DNA of 64,000 bases from UBA9676 sp963730065 (GCA_963730065.1 CAVSQL010000008.1:1-64000), one strand, 5' to 3'. Counted from the stretch's first letter, positions 49,196-59,750 are shown. Program-made: numbers and translations. The notes: generated by a model not told the origin, from the letters alone.

Positions 49196-51883
49196 TCAGC
49201 GCAGGTCGCCGTTGGTCATCCCGGCTGGTGCCTCGGGGAAGGTCACCAGGCCCATCTCCGCGCTGCCGGCCAGCAGCGGATGGCACGGCACGACCCGCAC
49301 GGTGTACCCGAAGGGCCCGGGCCGGCCGAGATCGGCCTGCCCGGCGTAGCGGGCGATGCCCGCTTCGCCGCTGGCCTCGTCGAGTGACATCCCGCTCGTC
49401 ACCGGCTCGATGATCTCGTCGTCGTCGCCCACCCGGCCGCAGACCACCTCGACCGCGACGTCGGCGGGGAACAGCTTGCCCAGCGCTACGCTGGCCCGGA
49501 CCACGAGGCTGCCGCCGGGGTCGCGCTGGCCGTCTTCCGCCTCGACGTGCTCGATGCGGACACCGTCCCAGGCCGTGCTCACCCGGTGCTTCCAGGCGGC
49601 CAGCTCGCGGGCGGCGGCGAAGGGCAGCTCACCGGGCTCCCCCGCCCCGCTGACGGCGTCCGTCGCGGGCACCGCCGGCCCGGCGGCAGGCACCGCCTGG
49701 CCGGCGAGCTGCCGCGAGGCCCGCGCCGCGGGCACGTACAGGCCGGTCACATAGTCGCGGACCATGCGCGATGCCTGGACCCGCGGCCCCAGCGCCCGGA
49801 AGGTGTGCGCCACCATCTCCAGCCACCGGGCGGGCAGGCCGTCACCGCCCGCGTCGTAGAACAGCGGCGCCACCGCGGTCTCGATCAGCTCGTACAGGGC
49901 GGCCGACTCGAGCTCGTCCCGGCGTTCGGCGTCCTCCACCCCGTCCGCCGACGGGATCTGCCAGCCGTCCTCGCCATCACACCACTCGTCCCACCAGCCG
50001 TCCCTGATCGACAGGTTCAGCCCCCCGTTCAGCGCCGACTTCATGCCCGAGGTGCCGCACGCCTCCAGCGGCCGGAGCGGGTTGTTCAGCCACACGTCGC
50101 AGCCCTGTACCAGGGCATGCGCCAGCTCCATGTCGTAGTCGGGCAGGAACACGATCCGGTGCCGCACCGCGTCGGAGTCGGCGAACCGGACCATCTGCTG
50201 GATGAGCAGCTTGCCGCTCTCGTCGGCCGGGTGGGCCTTGCCCGCGATCACGATCTGGACCGGGCGCTGCGGGTCGGTCAGCAGCGACCGGAGACGCTCC
50301 GGGTCGTGCAGCATCAGCGTCAGCCGCTTGTAGGACGGGACCCGGCGGGCGAAGCCGATCGTCAGCACGTTCTCGTCCAGGACCTCCTCGGTCCAGCCCA
50401 GCTCGGCGTCGGACGTACCGCGCTGCCGCCACGAGGCGCGCAGCCGCTGCCGCGCCTGCTCCACCAGCCGCCCCCGCAGCCGCCTGCGGATCTCCCAGAT
50501 CCGGGCCGGGCCGGTCGCCGCGACCCGCTCCCAGGCCTGGCCGTCCTCGGCCAGCTCCGGGCCGGGGGCCGCGCCGTCGCCGGCCGCCAGCGCCAGGATC
50601 TCCGGCGCCACCCAGGTGGCGGCGTGCACCCCGTTGGTGATCGACCCGATGGGTACCTCGTCCGGGCCGAACCCGGGCCACAGGCCGGCGAACATCGCCC
50701 GGCTCACCTGCCCGTGCAGCCGGCTCACCCCGTTCACCCGCTGGGCCAGCCGCATCCCCATCACGGCCATGTTGAACACGTCCGGGTCGCCGCCGGGATA
50801 GGTCTCCGCGCCCAGCGCCAGCACCCGGTCGCCGGGCAGCGCCGGGTCGGCCACGGGCCCGCTGAAATGCTCCTCGACCAGCGCGCGCGGGAACCGGTCG
50901 ATGCCGGCCGCGACCGGGGTGTGGGTGGTGAACACCGTGCCGGCCCGGCACACCTCGATCGCCTCGTCGAAGCTGAGCCCCTTCTGCGCGTACTCGCGGA
51001 TCCGCTCCAGCCCGAGGAAGCCAGCGTGGCCCTCGTTGGTGTGGAAGACCTCCGGCTGCGGATGCCCGGTCAGCGCGCAGAACGCCCGCACCGCCCGCAC
51101 GCCCCCGATCCCGAGCAGAAGCTCCTGCCGGAGCCGGTGCTCGGTCCCGCCGCCGTAGAGCCGGTCGGTGACCTCCCGCAGGGCGGGCTCGTTCTCCTCC
51201 ACGTAGGAGTCGAGCAGCAGCAGCGGCACCCGGCCCACCAGGGCGAGCCACACGTGCGCGGCCAGCACCTGGCCCTCGGCCAGGGTGACGCTGACCCGGA
51301 CCGGCGACCCGCCGGCTTCCCGCAGCAGCGTCAGCGGCAGCCCGTTCGGGTCGGCCCCCGGGTAACGCTCCAGCTGCCAGCCCTCGGCGGACAGCCACTG
51401 GCTGAAGTAGCCGTGCCGGTACAGCAGGCCCACGCCGATCAGCGGCACGCCCAGGTCGCTCGCTGCCTTGAGATGATCACCGGCCAGGATGCCGAGCCCG
51501 CCGGAGTACTGGGGCAGGGCGCTGGCGATGCCGTACTCCGGCGAGAAGTAGGCGACGGCCGCTGGCGCGCCGGTGAGCTCATCCGCGCTCAGCTGGTACC
51601 AGCGTGGCCCGGTCAGGTACTCGGCCAGGCCGGCCGCCGCCTCCTCGAGCCGGCTGAGGTAGCCCGGGTCGCCGGCGAGCTGGGCCAGGTGCTCGGGCGG
51701 TACCTCGCCGAGCAGGGCGGTCGGGTCACGGCCCGCCTCCGCCCGCCCGGCCGGATCGAGCGCGGCGAACAGCTCCCGCGTGCCGGTGTGCCAGGACCAG
51801 CGGAGGTTCAGCATCAGCCCGCGCAGCGCCGCGAGCGGCTCCGGCAGCGTGGCCCTGATGGTGAAACAGCGGATGGCTCTCAC
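49196..51883 (-). CDS. glgP: Alpha-glucan (maltodextrin/glycogen) phosphorylase
   Basis: GlgP releases glucose-1-phosphate from the ends of alpha-1,4-glucans. The N-terminus reads FTIRATLPEPLAALRGLMLN and LRWSWHTGTRELFAALDP, the actinobacterial GlgP form; then AYFSPEYGIASALPQYSGGL, FHTNEGHAGFLGLERI, TIGFARRVPSYKRLTLM and the PLP-lysine region EACGTSGMKSALNGGLNLSI. A carbohydrate-binding-like C-terminus follows. GTG 51883 is chosen because TAGGGT (51897 to 51892) ends 8 bases upstream, a leaderless geometry; the open frame extends to 51934. It is divergent from glgE, 140 bp away, balancing synthesis and breakdown. Confidence 0.95.
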   Translation of the reverse strand: MRAIRCFTIRATLPEPLAALRGLMLNLRWSWHTGTRELFAALDPAGRAEAGRDPTALLGEVPPEHLAQLAGDPGYLSRLEEAAAGLAEYLTGPRWYQLSADELTGAPAAVAYFSPEYGIASALPQYSGGLGILAGDHLKAASDLGVPLIGVGLLYRHGYFSQWLSAEGWQLERYPGADPNGLPLTLLREAGGSPVRVSVTLAEGQVLAAHVWLALVGRVPLLLLDSYVEENEPALREVTDRLYGGGTEHRLRQELLLGIGGVRAVRAFCALTGHPQPEVFHTNEGHAGFLGLERIREYAQKGLSFDEAIEVCRAGTVFTTHTPVAAGIDRFPRALVEEHFSGPVADPALPGDRVLALGAETYPGGDPDVFNMAVMGMRLAQRVNGVSRLHGQVSRAMFAGLWPGFGPDEVPIGSITNGVHAATWVAPEILALAAGDGAAPGPELAEDGQAWERVAATGPARIWEIRRRLRGRLVEQARQRLRASWRQRGTSDAELGWTEEVLDENVLTIGFARRVPSYKRLTLMLHDPERLRSLLTDPQRPVQIVIAGKAHPADESGKLLIQQMVRFADSDAVRHRIVFLPDYDMELAHALVQGCDVWLNNPLRPLEACGTSGMKSALNGGLNLSIRDGWWDEWCDGEDGWQIPSADGVEDAERRDELESAALYELIETAVAPLFYDAGGDGLPARWLEMVAHTFRALGPRVQASRMVRDYVTGLYVPAARASRQLAGQAVPAAGPAVPATDAVSGAGEPGELPFAAARELAAWKHRVSTAWDGVRIEHVEAEDGQRDPGGSLVVRASVALGKLFPADVAVEVVCGRVGDDDEIIEPVTSGMSLDEASGEAGIARYAGQADLGRPGPFGYTVRVVPCHPLLAGSAEMGLVTFPEAPAGMTNGDLR

Positions 51884-52011
51884 GCACCGTGACCCTAACG
51901 CGCGCCAGCCGCTACCGCGAACCGGGCCGGCCAACCCCCGGTGAAGAGTTTTGATGCCAAACGTCTGGCGTCAACCCGGGTGCCGCCTGATACGCGGGCC
52001 CGGTAAATGGG

Positions 52012-52017
52012 TAGCGT
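52012..52017 (+). promoter_or_regulatory. TAGCGT -10 box, leaderless start for the glgE operon
   Basis: TAGCGT ends 6 bases before GTG 52024. With the opposing TAGGGT for glgP at 51897-51892 this makes a compact divergent promoter region of 140 bp. No clear -35 or operator was recognised. Confidence 0.5.
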
Positions 52018-52023
52018 TCAGAG

Positions 52024-54133
52024 GTGATCGGACGCATACCCATCCTGGATGTGCAGCCCGTCCTGGAATGCGGGCGGTGGCCCGCCAAAGCGGTGGCCGG
52101 TGAGACCTTCGAGGTCAGCGCCACTGTCTTCCGGGAAGGCCATGAGATGCTCGGCGCCGGCGTGGTCCTGCGCACCCCTGGTGGCGGGCGGCAGCCGCTG
52201 GCCGGCATGGCCGAGGTCGCGCCCGGCACCGACCGTTACGCGGCGCCGGTCACGGTGGGCCGCGAAGGCAAGTGGCGGTTTCACGTCGAGGCGTGGGGGG
52301 ACCCGATCGCGCACTGGCGCCACGACGCGGGCATCAAGGTCCCGCGCGGGCTGGACGTCGGCCTCATGATGGCCGAGGGCGCGCTCCTGTTCGAGCGGGC
52401 GGCCGGGTCCATCCGGCCCGCCCGGCCGGCCCGGCCCGTCGCGCCCGGCGCGCCCCCCGGCCCGCCCGGCACCGGCTGGGCCGGTGAGGCACGCACCGCC
52501 CCGCCGGGTGCCCGCTGGGCCGACGCGGCCCGCGCGGCCCAGGCCGCGCGGGCCGCCCGTTCGGCATTGATGGCGCTCGCGGCCCGCCTGCGGAACCCGG
52601 CCATCCCGCCCTGGGACCGGCTGGCCGCGGCCGAGGACGAGGAGATCCTGGCCATCCTCGCCGCCTACCCGCTGCGCGAGCTAGTGACCCAGTCGCCCAG
52701 CTACCCGCTGGTGGTGCACCGGCAGCGCGCGCTCTACGGGGCGTGGTATGAGTTCTTCCCCCGCTCGGAGGGGGTGCGGATCGACCCGATGGGGCGGCGC
52801 GAGCCGGCCGGGGACGCTGCGCAGCGCCGCGTGCCGGCTGGAGCAGATCGCGGCCATGGGCTTCGACGTGGTCTACCTGCCGCCGGTCCACCCGATCGGG
52901 ACGACCGCCCGCAAGGGGCGGAACAACGCGCTGCGGGCCGGCCCCGGCGACCCCGGCTCACCGTGGGCGATCGGCTCACCGGACGGCGGTCACGACACCA
53001 TCCACCCCGAGCTCGGGACCCTGGCCGACTTCGACGCGTTCGTCCGCCAGGCCGGCCAGCTCGGGCTTGAGGTGGCGCTCGACCTGGCGCTGCAGACCTC
53101 ACCGGACCATCCCTGGGTCAAGGAGCATCCGGAGTGGTTCACCCAGCGGGCGGACGGGACGATCGCGCACGCGGAGAACCCGCCCAAGAAGTACCAGGAC
53201 ATCTACCCGCTGAGCTTCGACCGCGATCCCGAGGGGATCTACGCGGAGGCGCTGCGCATTCTGCGGCACTGGATGGACCACGGGGTCAGGATCTTCCGGG
53301 TGGACAACCCTCATACCAAGCCGCTGCCGTTCTGGGAGCGGCTGCTGGCCGAGGTGGACCGCACCGACCCGGACGTGATCTTCCTCGCGGAGGCCTTCAC
53401 CCGCCCGGCCATGATGTACACCCTCGCGCAGATCGGGTTCCACCAGTCCTACACGTACTTCACCTGGCGCAACAGCGCGGCCGAGATCACCGACTACCTG
53501 CGCGAGCTGTCCGGCCCGGCCGCCGCGTACATGCGGCCCAACTTCTTCACCAACACCCCGGACATCCTCCACGAGTACCTCCAGCACGGCGGGCCTCCCG
53601 CCTTCGAAGTGCGGGCGGTGCTCGCGGCCATGCTGTCCCCGTCCTGGGGCATCTACTCGGGGTACGAGCTGTGCGAGCACACGCCGGTCCGGCCGGGCAG
53701 CGAGGAGTACCTGGACTCCGAGAAGTACCAGTACCGGCCGCGCGACTGGGCCCGGGCGCAGCAGCCGCCGCAGGGCATCGCGCCGCTCATCACCCGGCTC
53801 AACGCGATCAGAAAAGCCCACCCGGCGACGCACTGGTTGCGTAATCTACGCTTCCATCACGTCAACCAGCCGGAACTGATCTGCTTCTCCAAACGCAGCC
53901 AGCGCGACGAGGACACCGTCCTGGTCGTGGTGAACCTTGATCCGCACGCACCACGCGAGGCGACAGTCTGGCTCGATTTGCCCGCACTGGGCATGGACTA
54001 CCGGTCGCAGTTCGTTGTCACCGACGAGCTGTCCGGGAACTCCTACCAGTGGGGGCGAGCCAACTATGTGCGCCTCGACCCGGCAGTAACGCCAGCCCAC
54101 ATCTTCGCCGTCACGCCGCAGGAGGTCACGTGA
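52024..54133 (+). pseudogene. glgE: Alpha-1,4-glucan:maltose-1-phosphate maltosyltransferase GlgE, interrupted by a one-base frameshift
   Basis: GlgE extends alpha-glucans with maltose-1-phosphate. The first frame covers the N-terminal domains and ends its homology at RALYGAWYEFFPRSEGVRID; the second frame resumes at TLRSAACRLEQIAAMGFDVV and holds the catalytic GH13 domain (nucleophile Asp in VRIFRVDNPHTKPLPFWERL, acid Glu in VIFLAEAFTRPAMMYTLAQI) to the C-terminus. Removing one G from the GGGG run at 52810-52813 restores a single frame of 702 residues, a normal GlgE length. Low-complexity Ala/Pro/Arg insertions lie near residues 130-185. The rest of the operon is intact, so an assembly or sequencing error is likely, but loss of function or frameshifting cannot be excluded. 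Confidence 0.88.
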
Positions 54134-54163
54134 CGGTGCACCGCACGTCCGCAGGAGACGCAA

Positions 54164-55972
54164 GTGGCCACTGAGCCTGACCGGAACCATGCCGGCCCGC
54201 CGCCTTCCCCGCCCGCGCAGCCAGCGAGTTTCGCCCTGCCGCCGGGAGAGCCCATTCCGGACTCGTTCTCGTTCGAGACGCCACGCGACCCGCAGTGGTA
54301 CCAGCGCGCGGTCTTCTACGAGGTGCTGGTCCGCGGGTTCCATGACTCCAACGGGGACGGCACCGGCGACCTGCGCGGGCTCACCTCCCGGCTCGACTAC
54401 CTGCAGTGGCTGGGCATCGACTGCATCTGGCTGCTGCCCATCTACGATTCGCCGCTGCGCGACGGCGGGTACGACATCGCCGACTTCACCCGGGTGCTGC
54501 CCGACTTCGGGCACATCGGCGACTTCGTGGAGCTGGTGGACGCGGCTCACGAGCGCGGCATGCGGGTGATCGCCGACCTGGTGATGAACCACACCAGCGA
54601 CCTGCACCCCTGGTTCCAGGCGTCGCGCAGCGACCCGGACGGGCCCTACGGCGACTTCTACGTCTGGTCGGACAGCGACCACGGGTACACCGACGCCCGG
54701 GTCATCTTCGTGGACCATGAGCAGTCGAACTGGACCCATGATCCGGTCCGCGGCCAGTACTACTGGCACCGGTTCTTCTCCCACCAGCCCGACCTGAACT
54801 ACGAGAGCCCGAAGGTCCAGGACGCGATGCTGGAGGTGCTGCGGTTCTGGCTGGACCTGGGCATCGACGGGTTCCGGCTGGACGCGGTGCCCTACCTGTA
54901 CGAGCGGGAGGGCACCAACTGCGAGAACCTCAAGGAAACCCACGAGTACCTCAAGCGGGTCCGGGCTGAGGTGGACCGGCTGTACCCGGACCGGGTGCTG
55001 CTGGCGGAGGCGAACCAGTGGCCCGCGGACGTGGTGGAGTACTTCGGCGACTCCCCGGGCGGCGGGGACGAGTGCCACATGGCCTTCCACTTCCCGCTGA
55101 TGCCGCGCATCTTCATGGCGGTGCGGCGCGAGCAGCGCTATCCCATCTCCGAGATCCTGGCCCAGACCCCGACCATCCCGTCGTCCTGCCAGTGGGGTAT
55201 TTTCCTGCGCAACCATGACGAGCTCACGCTGGAGATGGTCACCGACGACGAGCGCGACTACATGTACACCGAGTACGCCAAGGACCCCCGGATGAAGGCG
55301 AACATCGGGATCCGGCGCCGGCTGGCCCCGCTGCTCGACAACGACCGCAACCAGCTGGAGCTGTTCACCGCGCTGCTGCTGTCGCTGCCGGGCTCGCCGG
55401 TGATGTACTACGGCGACGAGATCGGGATGGGCGACAACATCTGGGCCGGTGACCGGGACGGGGTCCGGACGCCGATGCAGTGGACCCCGGACCGCAACGG
55501 GGGCTTCTCCACCGCCGACCCGCAGCGGCTGTATCTGCAGACGCTCACCGACCCGATCTACGGCTACCAGGCCATCAACGTGGAGGCCCAGCAGCGCAAT
55601 CCCGGCTCGCTGCTGCACTGGACCAAGCGGATGATCGAGATCCGCAAGCGCCATCCCGTGTTCGGGCTCGGCGGGTACGAGGAGCTGAGCTCCTCCAACC
55701 CCAGCGTGCTCGCGTTCGTCCGGGAGCACCCGGAGCGGGGCGGCCCGGACGTGCCGGACTCCGGCGACCGGATCCTGTGCGTCAACAACCTGTCCCGCTT
55801 CCCGCAGCCGGTCGAGCTGGACCTGCGGCGGTTCCGGGGGATCACCCCGGTCGAATGCATGGGGGGTGTCACTTTCCCGCCGATCGGGGAGCTGCCCTAC
55901 CTGCTCACCCTGCCCGGTCACGGGTTCTACTGGTTCCAGCTGCCGGAGCCACGGGGAGATCTGCCCCGGTGA
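54164..55972 (+). CDS. treS: Trehalose synthase (maltose alpha-D-glucosyltransferase)
   Basis: TreS isomerises trehalose and maltose, feeding maltose to the kinase Mak. The GH13 barrel has YEVLVRGFHDSNGDGTGDLR, VIADLVMNHTSDLHPWFQ, the nucleophile in GIDGFRLDAVPYLYEREG, the acid in VLLAEANQWPADVVEYFGD and the third Asp region IFLRNHDELTLEMVTDD. Length is 602 residues without a fused kinase domain, since mak is separate downstream. GTG start with GCAGGAGA 5-6 bases upstream, 30 bp after glgE. Confidence 0.97.
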   Translation: MATEPDRNHAGPPPSPPAQPASFALPPGEPIPDSFSFETPRDPQWYQRAVFYEVLVRGFHDSNGDGTGDLRGLTSRLDYLQWLGIDCIWLLPIYDSPLRDGGYDIADFTRVLPDFGHIGDFVELVDAAHERGMRVIADLVMNHTSDLHPWFQASRSDPDGPYGDFYVWSDSDHGYTDARVIFVDHEQSNWTHDPVRGQYYWHRFFSHQPDLNYESPKVQDAMLEVLRFWLDLGIDGFRLDAVPYLYEREGTNCENLKETHEYLKRVRAEVDRLYPDRVLLAEANQWPADVVEYFGDSPGGGDECHMAFHFPLMPRIFMAVRREQRYPISEILAQTPTIPSSCQWGIFLRNHDELTLEMVTDDERDYMYTEYAKDPRMKANIGIRRRLAPLLDNDRNQLELFTALLLSLPGSPVMYYGDEIGMGDNIWAGDRDGVRTPMQWTPDRNGGFSTADPQRLYLQTLTDPIYGYQAINVEAQQRNPGSLLHWTKRMIEIRKRHPVFGLGGYEELSSSNPSVLAFVREHPERGGPDVPDSGDRILCVNNLSRFPQPVELDLRRFRGITPVECMGGVTFPPIGELPYLLTLPGHGFYWFQLPEPRGDLPR

Positions 55973-56090
55973 GCGGGACCACCGGCCGACGGGCCGGCCA
56001 CGCAGGCCCGCCGGGGAGTGAGACAGGCCGTCCCGGGCAGGGGTGTTCCGCGGGGGACGCTGACAGCCGACGCGACAGGGTAGATCCCAC

Positions 56091-57446
56091 ATGACATTCG
56101 AGGAAGCGCTCGCGGGCTGGCTGCCCGGGCAGCGCTGGTTCGCGGGCAAGGGCGCTCCGATCGACAGCCTCGCCATCGTCGAGGACACGGTGCTGGTCGA
56201 GGGCGATCCCGGCCTGCGCCACCTGATCGTCGCCGTTTCCCAGGCCGGCCGCGCCGACCGCTACCAGGTGCTGGCCGGCCTGCGGACGGCGATCCCGGAC
56301 CGGCTCGCGCACGCGGTGATCGGCCCGGCCCGCGCCGCGGCCGGGGACGGCCAGGCGTGGACGGCCTACGACGCTCTGCACGACCCGCCGCTGACCCGGC
56401 GGCTGCTGCGGGCCATGGTGGACCAGGAGACGATCGGGCCGCTGCGCTTCGCCGCCGAGCCGGACGCCGCCATCGACACCGGGCTCGACAGCCTGGTGCT
56501 CACGGCCGAGCAGAGCAACACCAGCATGCTGTTCGGCGAGGATGCCATCCTCAAGGTGTTCCGGCGCCCCCACCCCGGCCCCAACCCCGATCTGGAGATC
56601 CCGCGTGCCCTGCACCGGGCCGGCTCCCGACACGTGGCGCCGCCGCTCGGCTGGGTGGAGGCCACCCTGGGCGGCAGCCCCACCATTCTCGCCATTCTCT
56701 CGGCCTACCTGCGGTCGGCGACCGACGGCTGGCTGCTCGCCGCGACCAGCGTGCGCGACTTCTACGCCAGCGACGCCGCCAGCGCGGCCGAGGCCGGCGG
56801 CGACTTCACGGCCGAGGCGTACCGCCTCGGCGAGGCCACCGCCGAGGTCCACCGGGCGCTGGCGGAGACGTTCGGCACCCAGGAACTGCCCGCGGCCGCG
56901 AACCTCGAACTCGCCGGGCGGATGCAGGGCCGCCTGGCCAGCGCGGTCGCCGCCGTCCCCGAGCTGGTCCCACACGCGCACCTGGTGAGCGCGGCCTTCA
57001 CCGAGCTGGCCACCCTCGACGAGCCGCTGACGGTCCAGCGGATCCATGGTGACTACCACCTCGGCCAGGCGATGCGCACCCAGGCCGGGTGGGTGCTGCT
57101 GGATTTCGAGGGCGAGCCCGCGGTGCCGCTGGCCGAGCGGCGCGCCCGGTCCCCGGCGCTGCGTGACGTGGCGGGCATGATGCGCTCGCTCGACTACGCC
57201 GCCCGGCACCAGCTGCCCGGCCGCGCCGACCCGGACCGCGCCCACGCGGCCGCCCGCGACTGGGTGAGCCGCAACCAGGCCGCGTTTTGCACCGGGTACG
57301 CCCAGGCCGGGGGCACCGACCCCGGCAAGCACGCCGTCCTGCTGCGTGCCCTGACCCTCGACAAGGCGGTGTATGAGGTGATGTACGAGGCCAGGCACCG
57401 GCCCTCGTGGCTGTCGATACCGCTGGACTTCATCACCGATGCCTGA
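56091..57446 (+). CDS. mak: Maltokinase
   Basis: Mak phosphorylates maltose to maltose-1-phosphate, the donor for GlgE. The N-terminal cap begins LAGWLPGQRWFAGKGAPID, with LTAEQSNTSMLFGEDAILKV for the ATP lysine, the catalytic loop RIHGDYHLGQAMRTQAGWVL and the metal-binding VLLDFEGEPAVPLAERRAR. The 451-residue length matches Mak/Pep2. It lies 118 bp after treS and overlaps glgB by 8 bases, so treS-mak-glgB behave as one operon. No strong ribosome site is seen before ATG 56091. Confidence 0.95.
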   Translation: MTFEEALAGWLPGQRWFAGKGAPIDSLAIVEDTVLVEGDPGLRHLIVAVSQAGRADRYQVLAGLRTAIPDRLAHAVIGPARAAAGDGQAWTAYDALHDPPLTRRLLRAMVDQETIGPLRFAAEPDAAIDTGLDSLVLTAEQSNTSMLFGEDAILKVFRRPHPGPNPDLEIPRALHRAGSRHVAPPLGWVEATLGGSPTILAILSAYLRSATDGWLLAATSVRDFYASDAASAAEAGGDFTAEAYRLGEATAEVHRALAETFGTQELPAAANLELAGRMQGRLASAVAAVPELVPHAHLVSAAFTELATLDEPLTVQRIHGDYHLGQAMRTQAGWVLLDFEGEPAVPLAERRARSPALRDVAGMMRSLDYAARHQLPGRADPDRAHAAARDWVSRNQAAFCTGYAQAGGTDPGKHAVLLRALTLDKAVYEVMYEARHRPSWLSIPLDFITDA

Positions 57447-59676
57447 CCGGGCGGGCCGCGCCGGCGGGCCCAGCAGCGCCGAGCCACCCCCGGCTCCGGC
57501 CGCGCTCGACGACGGCCTGCGGGCCGAGATCGAGCTGATCGCGGCGGGCGCCAGCCACGACCCGCATGCCGTGCTCGGCGCCCATCCCGGCCCGGAGGGC
57601 GTGGTCGTGCGCGCGCTGCGGCCGCTGGCGCGGACGGTCACGGTGGTCCTCGCCGACGGCCGCCGCTTCCCAGCCAGCCACCTGCACGGGGGGGTGTTCG
57701 CCGCCACCGTGCCAGTGGCCGAGGTGCCCGGCTACCGGATCGCGGTCACCTACCCCGGGCCCGGCGGCGGCGAGGGCGCGGAAACCGTCGCCGACGACCC
57801 GTACCGCTTCCTGCCCACCCTCGGGGAGATGGACCTGTACCTGATCGGCGAGGGCAGGCACGAGGATCTGTGGCAGGTGCTCGGCGCCCACGTGCGGACA
57901 ATCGAGGACGTGACCGGCGCCTCGTTCGCGGTGTGGGCGCCGAACGCGCGCGGGGTCCGGGTGATCGGCGACTTCAACCACTGGGACGGGCGCGGCCACC
58001 CGCTGCGCTCGCTCGGCGGCTCCGGGGTGTGGGAGCTGTTCGTGCCGGGGGTCGCCGACGGGACCAAATACAAGTTCGAGATCCGCGGGCCGGACGGGCT
58101 GCTGCGGCGCAAGGCCGACCCGATGGCCGGCCTCGCCGAGCAGCCGCCGGCCACGGCGTCGGTGGTCTTCACCTCCTCGTACCAGTGGGGGGACGGGGAC
58201 TGGCTGGACCGCCGGGCGGAGGGTGAGACCTCACGGCAGCCGGTCAGCGTGTACGAGGTGCACCTCGGCTCCTGGCGCCTCGGCCTGTCCTACCTGGAGC
58301 TGGCCGAGGAACTGACCGCCTACGTGACGGAGATGGGCTTCACCCATGTGGAGTTCCTGCCGGTCGCCGAGCACCCGTTCGGTGGCTCCTGGGGCTACCA
58401 GGTCACGTCCTACTACGCGCCGACCTCCCGGTTCGGCAGCCCGGACGAGTTCCGCCACCTGGTGGACCGGCTGCACCAGGCGGGGATCGGGGTCATCCTC
58501 GACTGGGTGCCGGCTCACTTCCCCCGCGACGCCTGGGCGCTGGCCCGCTTCGACGGCACCCCGCTGTACGAGCACGCCGACCCCCGGCGCGGGGAGCACC
58601 CGGACTGGGGCACGCTCATCTTCGACTACGGCCGGCCCGAGGTGCGCAACTTCCTGGTCGCCAACGCCCTCTACTGGCTGGAGTCCTTCCATGTGGACGG
58701 GCTGCGGGTGGATGCCGTCGCCTCCATGCTCTACCTCGACTACTCACGGGCCGAAGGGCAGTGGACACCGAACGCGCGCGGCGGCCGGGAGAACCTGGAC
58801 GCGGTCTCCCTCCTGCAGGAGGTGAATGTCACCTGCTACCGCCGCGTGCCGGGGACCATGATGATCGCGGAGGAGTTGACCGCCTGGCCGGGCGTGACCC
58901 GCCCGGTGCACCTGGGCGGGCTCGGGTTCGGCCTGAAGTGGAACCTGGGCTGGATGCACGACACGCTGGCCTACCTGTCCCACGACCCGTTGTTCCGGCA
59001 CTACCACCACAACGAGATCACCTTCTCGCTGATGTACGCGTTCAGCGAGAACTTCCTGCTGCCGCTCTCGCACGACGAGGTCGTGCACGGCAAGGGATCG
59101 CTGCTGGGGAAGATGCCCGGGGACGAATGGCGGCGGTTCGCCAACCTGCGGGCCCTGCTGGCCTACATGTGGGCCCACCCCGGCAAGCAGCTGCTGTTTA
59201 TGGGATCGGAGTTCGGCCAGGGCGCTGAGTGGTCGGCCGAGCGCGGCCTGGACTGGTGGGCGCTCGACCACGAGTACCACTCGGGGGTGCAGCGGCTGGT
59301 CCGCGACCTGAACGCCAACTACCGGGACGTCCCCGCGCTCTGGGAGCTGGACAGCTCCCCGGAGGGATTCAGCTGGATCGACGCGAACGACGCGGCCGGG
59401 AACGTGCTGTCCTTCCTGCGCTTCGACAGCGACGGCGGGGTGATGGCCTGTATCGCCAACTTCGCCGGCCACCCGCATCCCCGCTACCGGGTGGGGCTGC
59501 CGCGCGCGGGACGGTGGCGGGAGCTGGTGAACACCGACAGCTTCGACTACGGCGGCACCGGGACCGGCAACCTGGGGGCCGTCGAGGCGGTGGCGGAGCC
59601 CTGGCACGGCCAGGCCGCCTCGGCCGAGCTCACGGTCCCCCCGCTGGCCGTGCTCTGGCTCGCCCCCGAGGACTGA
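57439..59676 (+). CDS. glgB: 1,4-alpha-glucan branching enzyme
   Basis: GlgB introduces alpha-1,6 branches into the GlgE product. It has two N-terminal beta-sandwich regions (AVLGAHPGPEGVVVRALRPL; SFAVWAPNARGVRVIGDFNH), then the GH13 catalytic domain with EFLPVAEHPFGGSWGYQVTS, the nucleophile in HVDGLRVDAVASMLYLDYSR, the acid in TMMIAEELTAWPGVTRPVHL and LPLSHDEVVHGKGSLLGKMP. At 745 residues it is full length. ATG lies inside the end of mak. It is the last gene of the cluster; a short hairpin follows. Confidence 0.97.
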   Translation: MPDRAGRAGGPSSAEPPPAPAALDDGLRAEIELIAAGASHDPHAVLGAHPGPEGVVVRALRPLARTVTVVLADGRRFPASHLHGGVFAATVPVAEVPGYRIAVTYPGPGGGEGAETVADDPYRFLPTLGEMDLYLIGEGRHEDLWQVLGAHVRTIEDVTGASFAVWAPNARGVRVIGDFNHWDGRGHPLRSLGGSGVWELFVPGVADGTKYKFEIRGPDGLLRRKADPMAGLAEQPPATASVVFTSSYQWGDGDWLDRRAEGETSRQPVSVYEVHLGSWRLGLSYLELAEELTAYVTEMGFTHVEFLPVAEHPFGGSWGYQVTSYYAPTSRFGSPDEFRHLVDRLHQAGIGVILDWVPAHFPRDAWALARFDGTPLYEHADPRRGEHPDWGTLIFDYGRPEVRNFLVANALYWLESFHVDGLRVDAVASMLYLDYSRAEGQWTPNARGGRENLDAVSLLQEVNVTCYRRVPGTMMIAEELTAWPGVTRPVHLGGLGFGLKWNLGWMHDTLAYLSHDPLFRHYHHNEITFSLMYAFSENFLLPLSHDEVVHGKGSLLGKMPGDEWRRFANLRALLAYMWAHPGKQLLFMGSEFGQGAEWSAERGLDWWALDHEYHSGVQRLVRDLNANYRDVPALWELDSSPEGFSWIDANDAAGNVLSFLRFDSDGGVMACIANFAGHPHPRYRVGLPRAGRWRELVNTDSFDYGGTGTGNLGAVEAVAEPWHGQAASAELTVPPLAVLWLAPED

Positions 59677-59714
59677 CCGGACCCGCCGCGGGCAGCCGCC
59701 AGCGGTGCGGTTTC

Positions 59715-59730
59715 CTGCCCCAGAGGGCAG
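59715..59730. terminator. Short hairpin between convergent glgB and the TSUP permease gene
   Basis: CTGCCC-CAGA-GGGCAG is a perfect 6-bp stem with a 4-base loop, 39 bp after the glgB stop and 21 bp before the convergent gene's stop. It could end transcription from both sides. Confidence 0.5.
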
Positions 59731-59750
59731 TGATGCGAACCAATAGCTCT

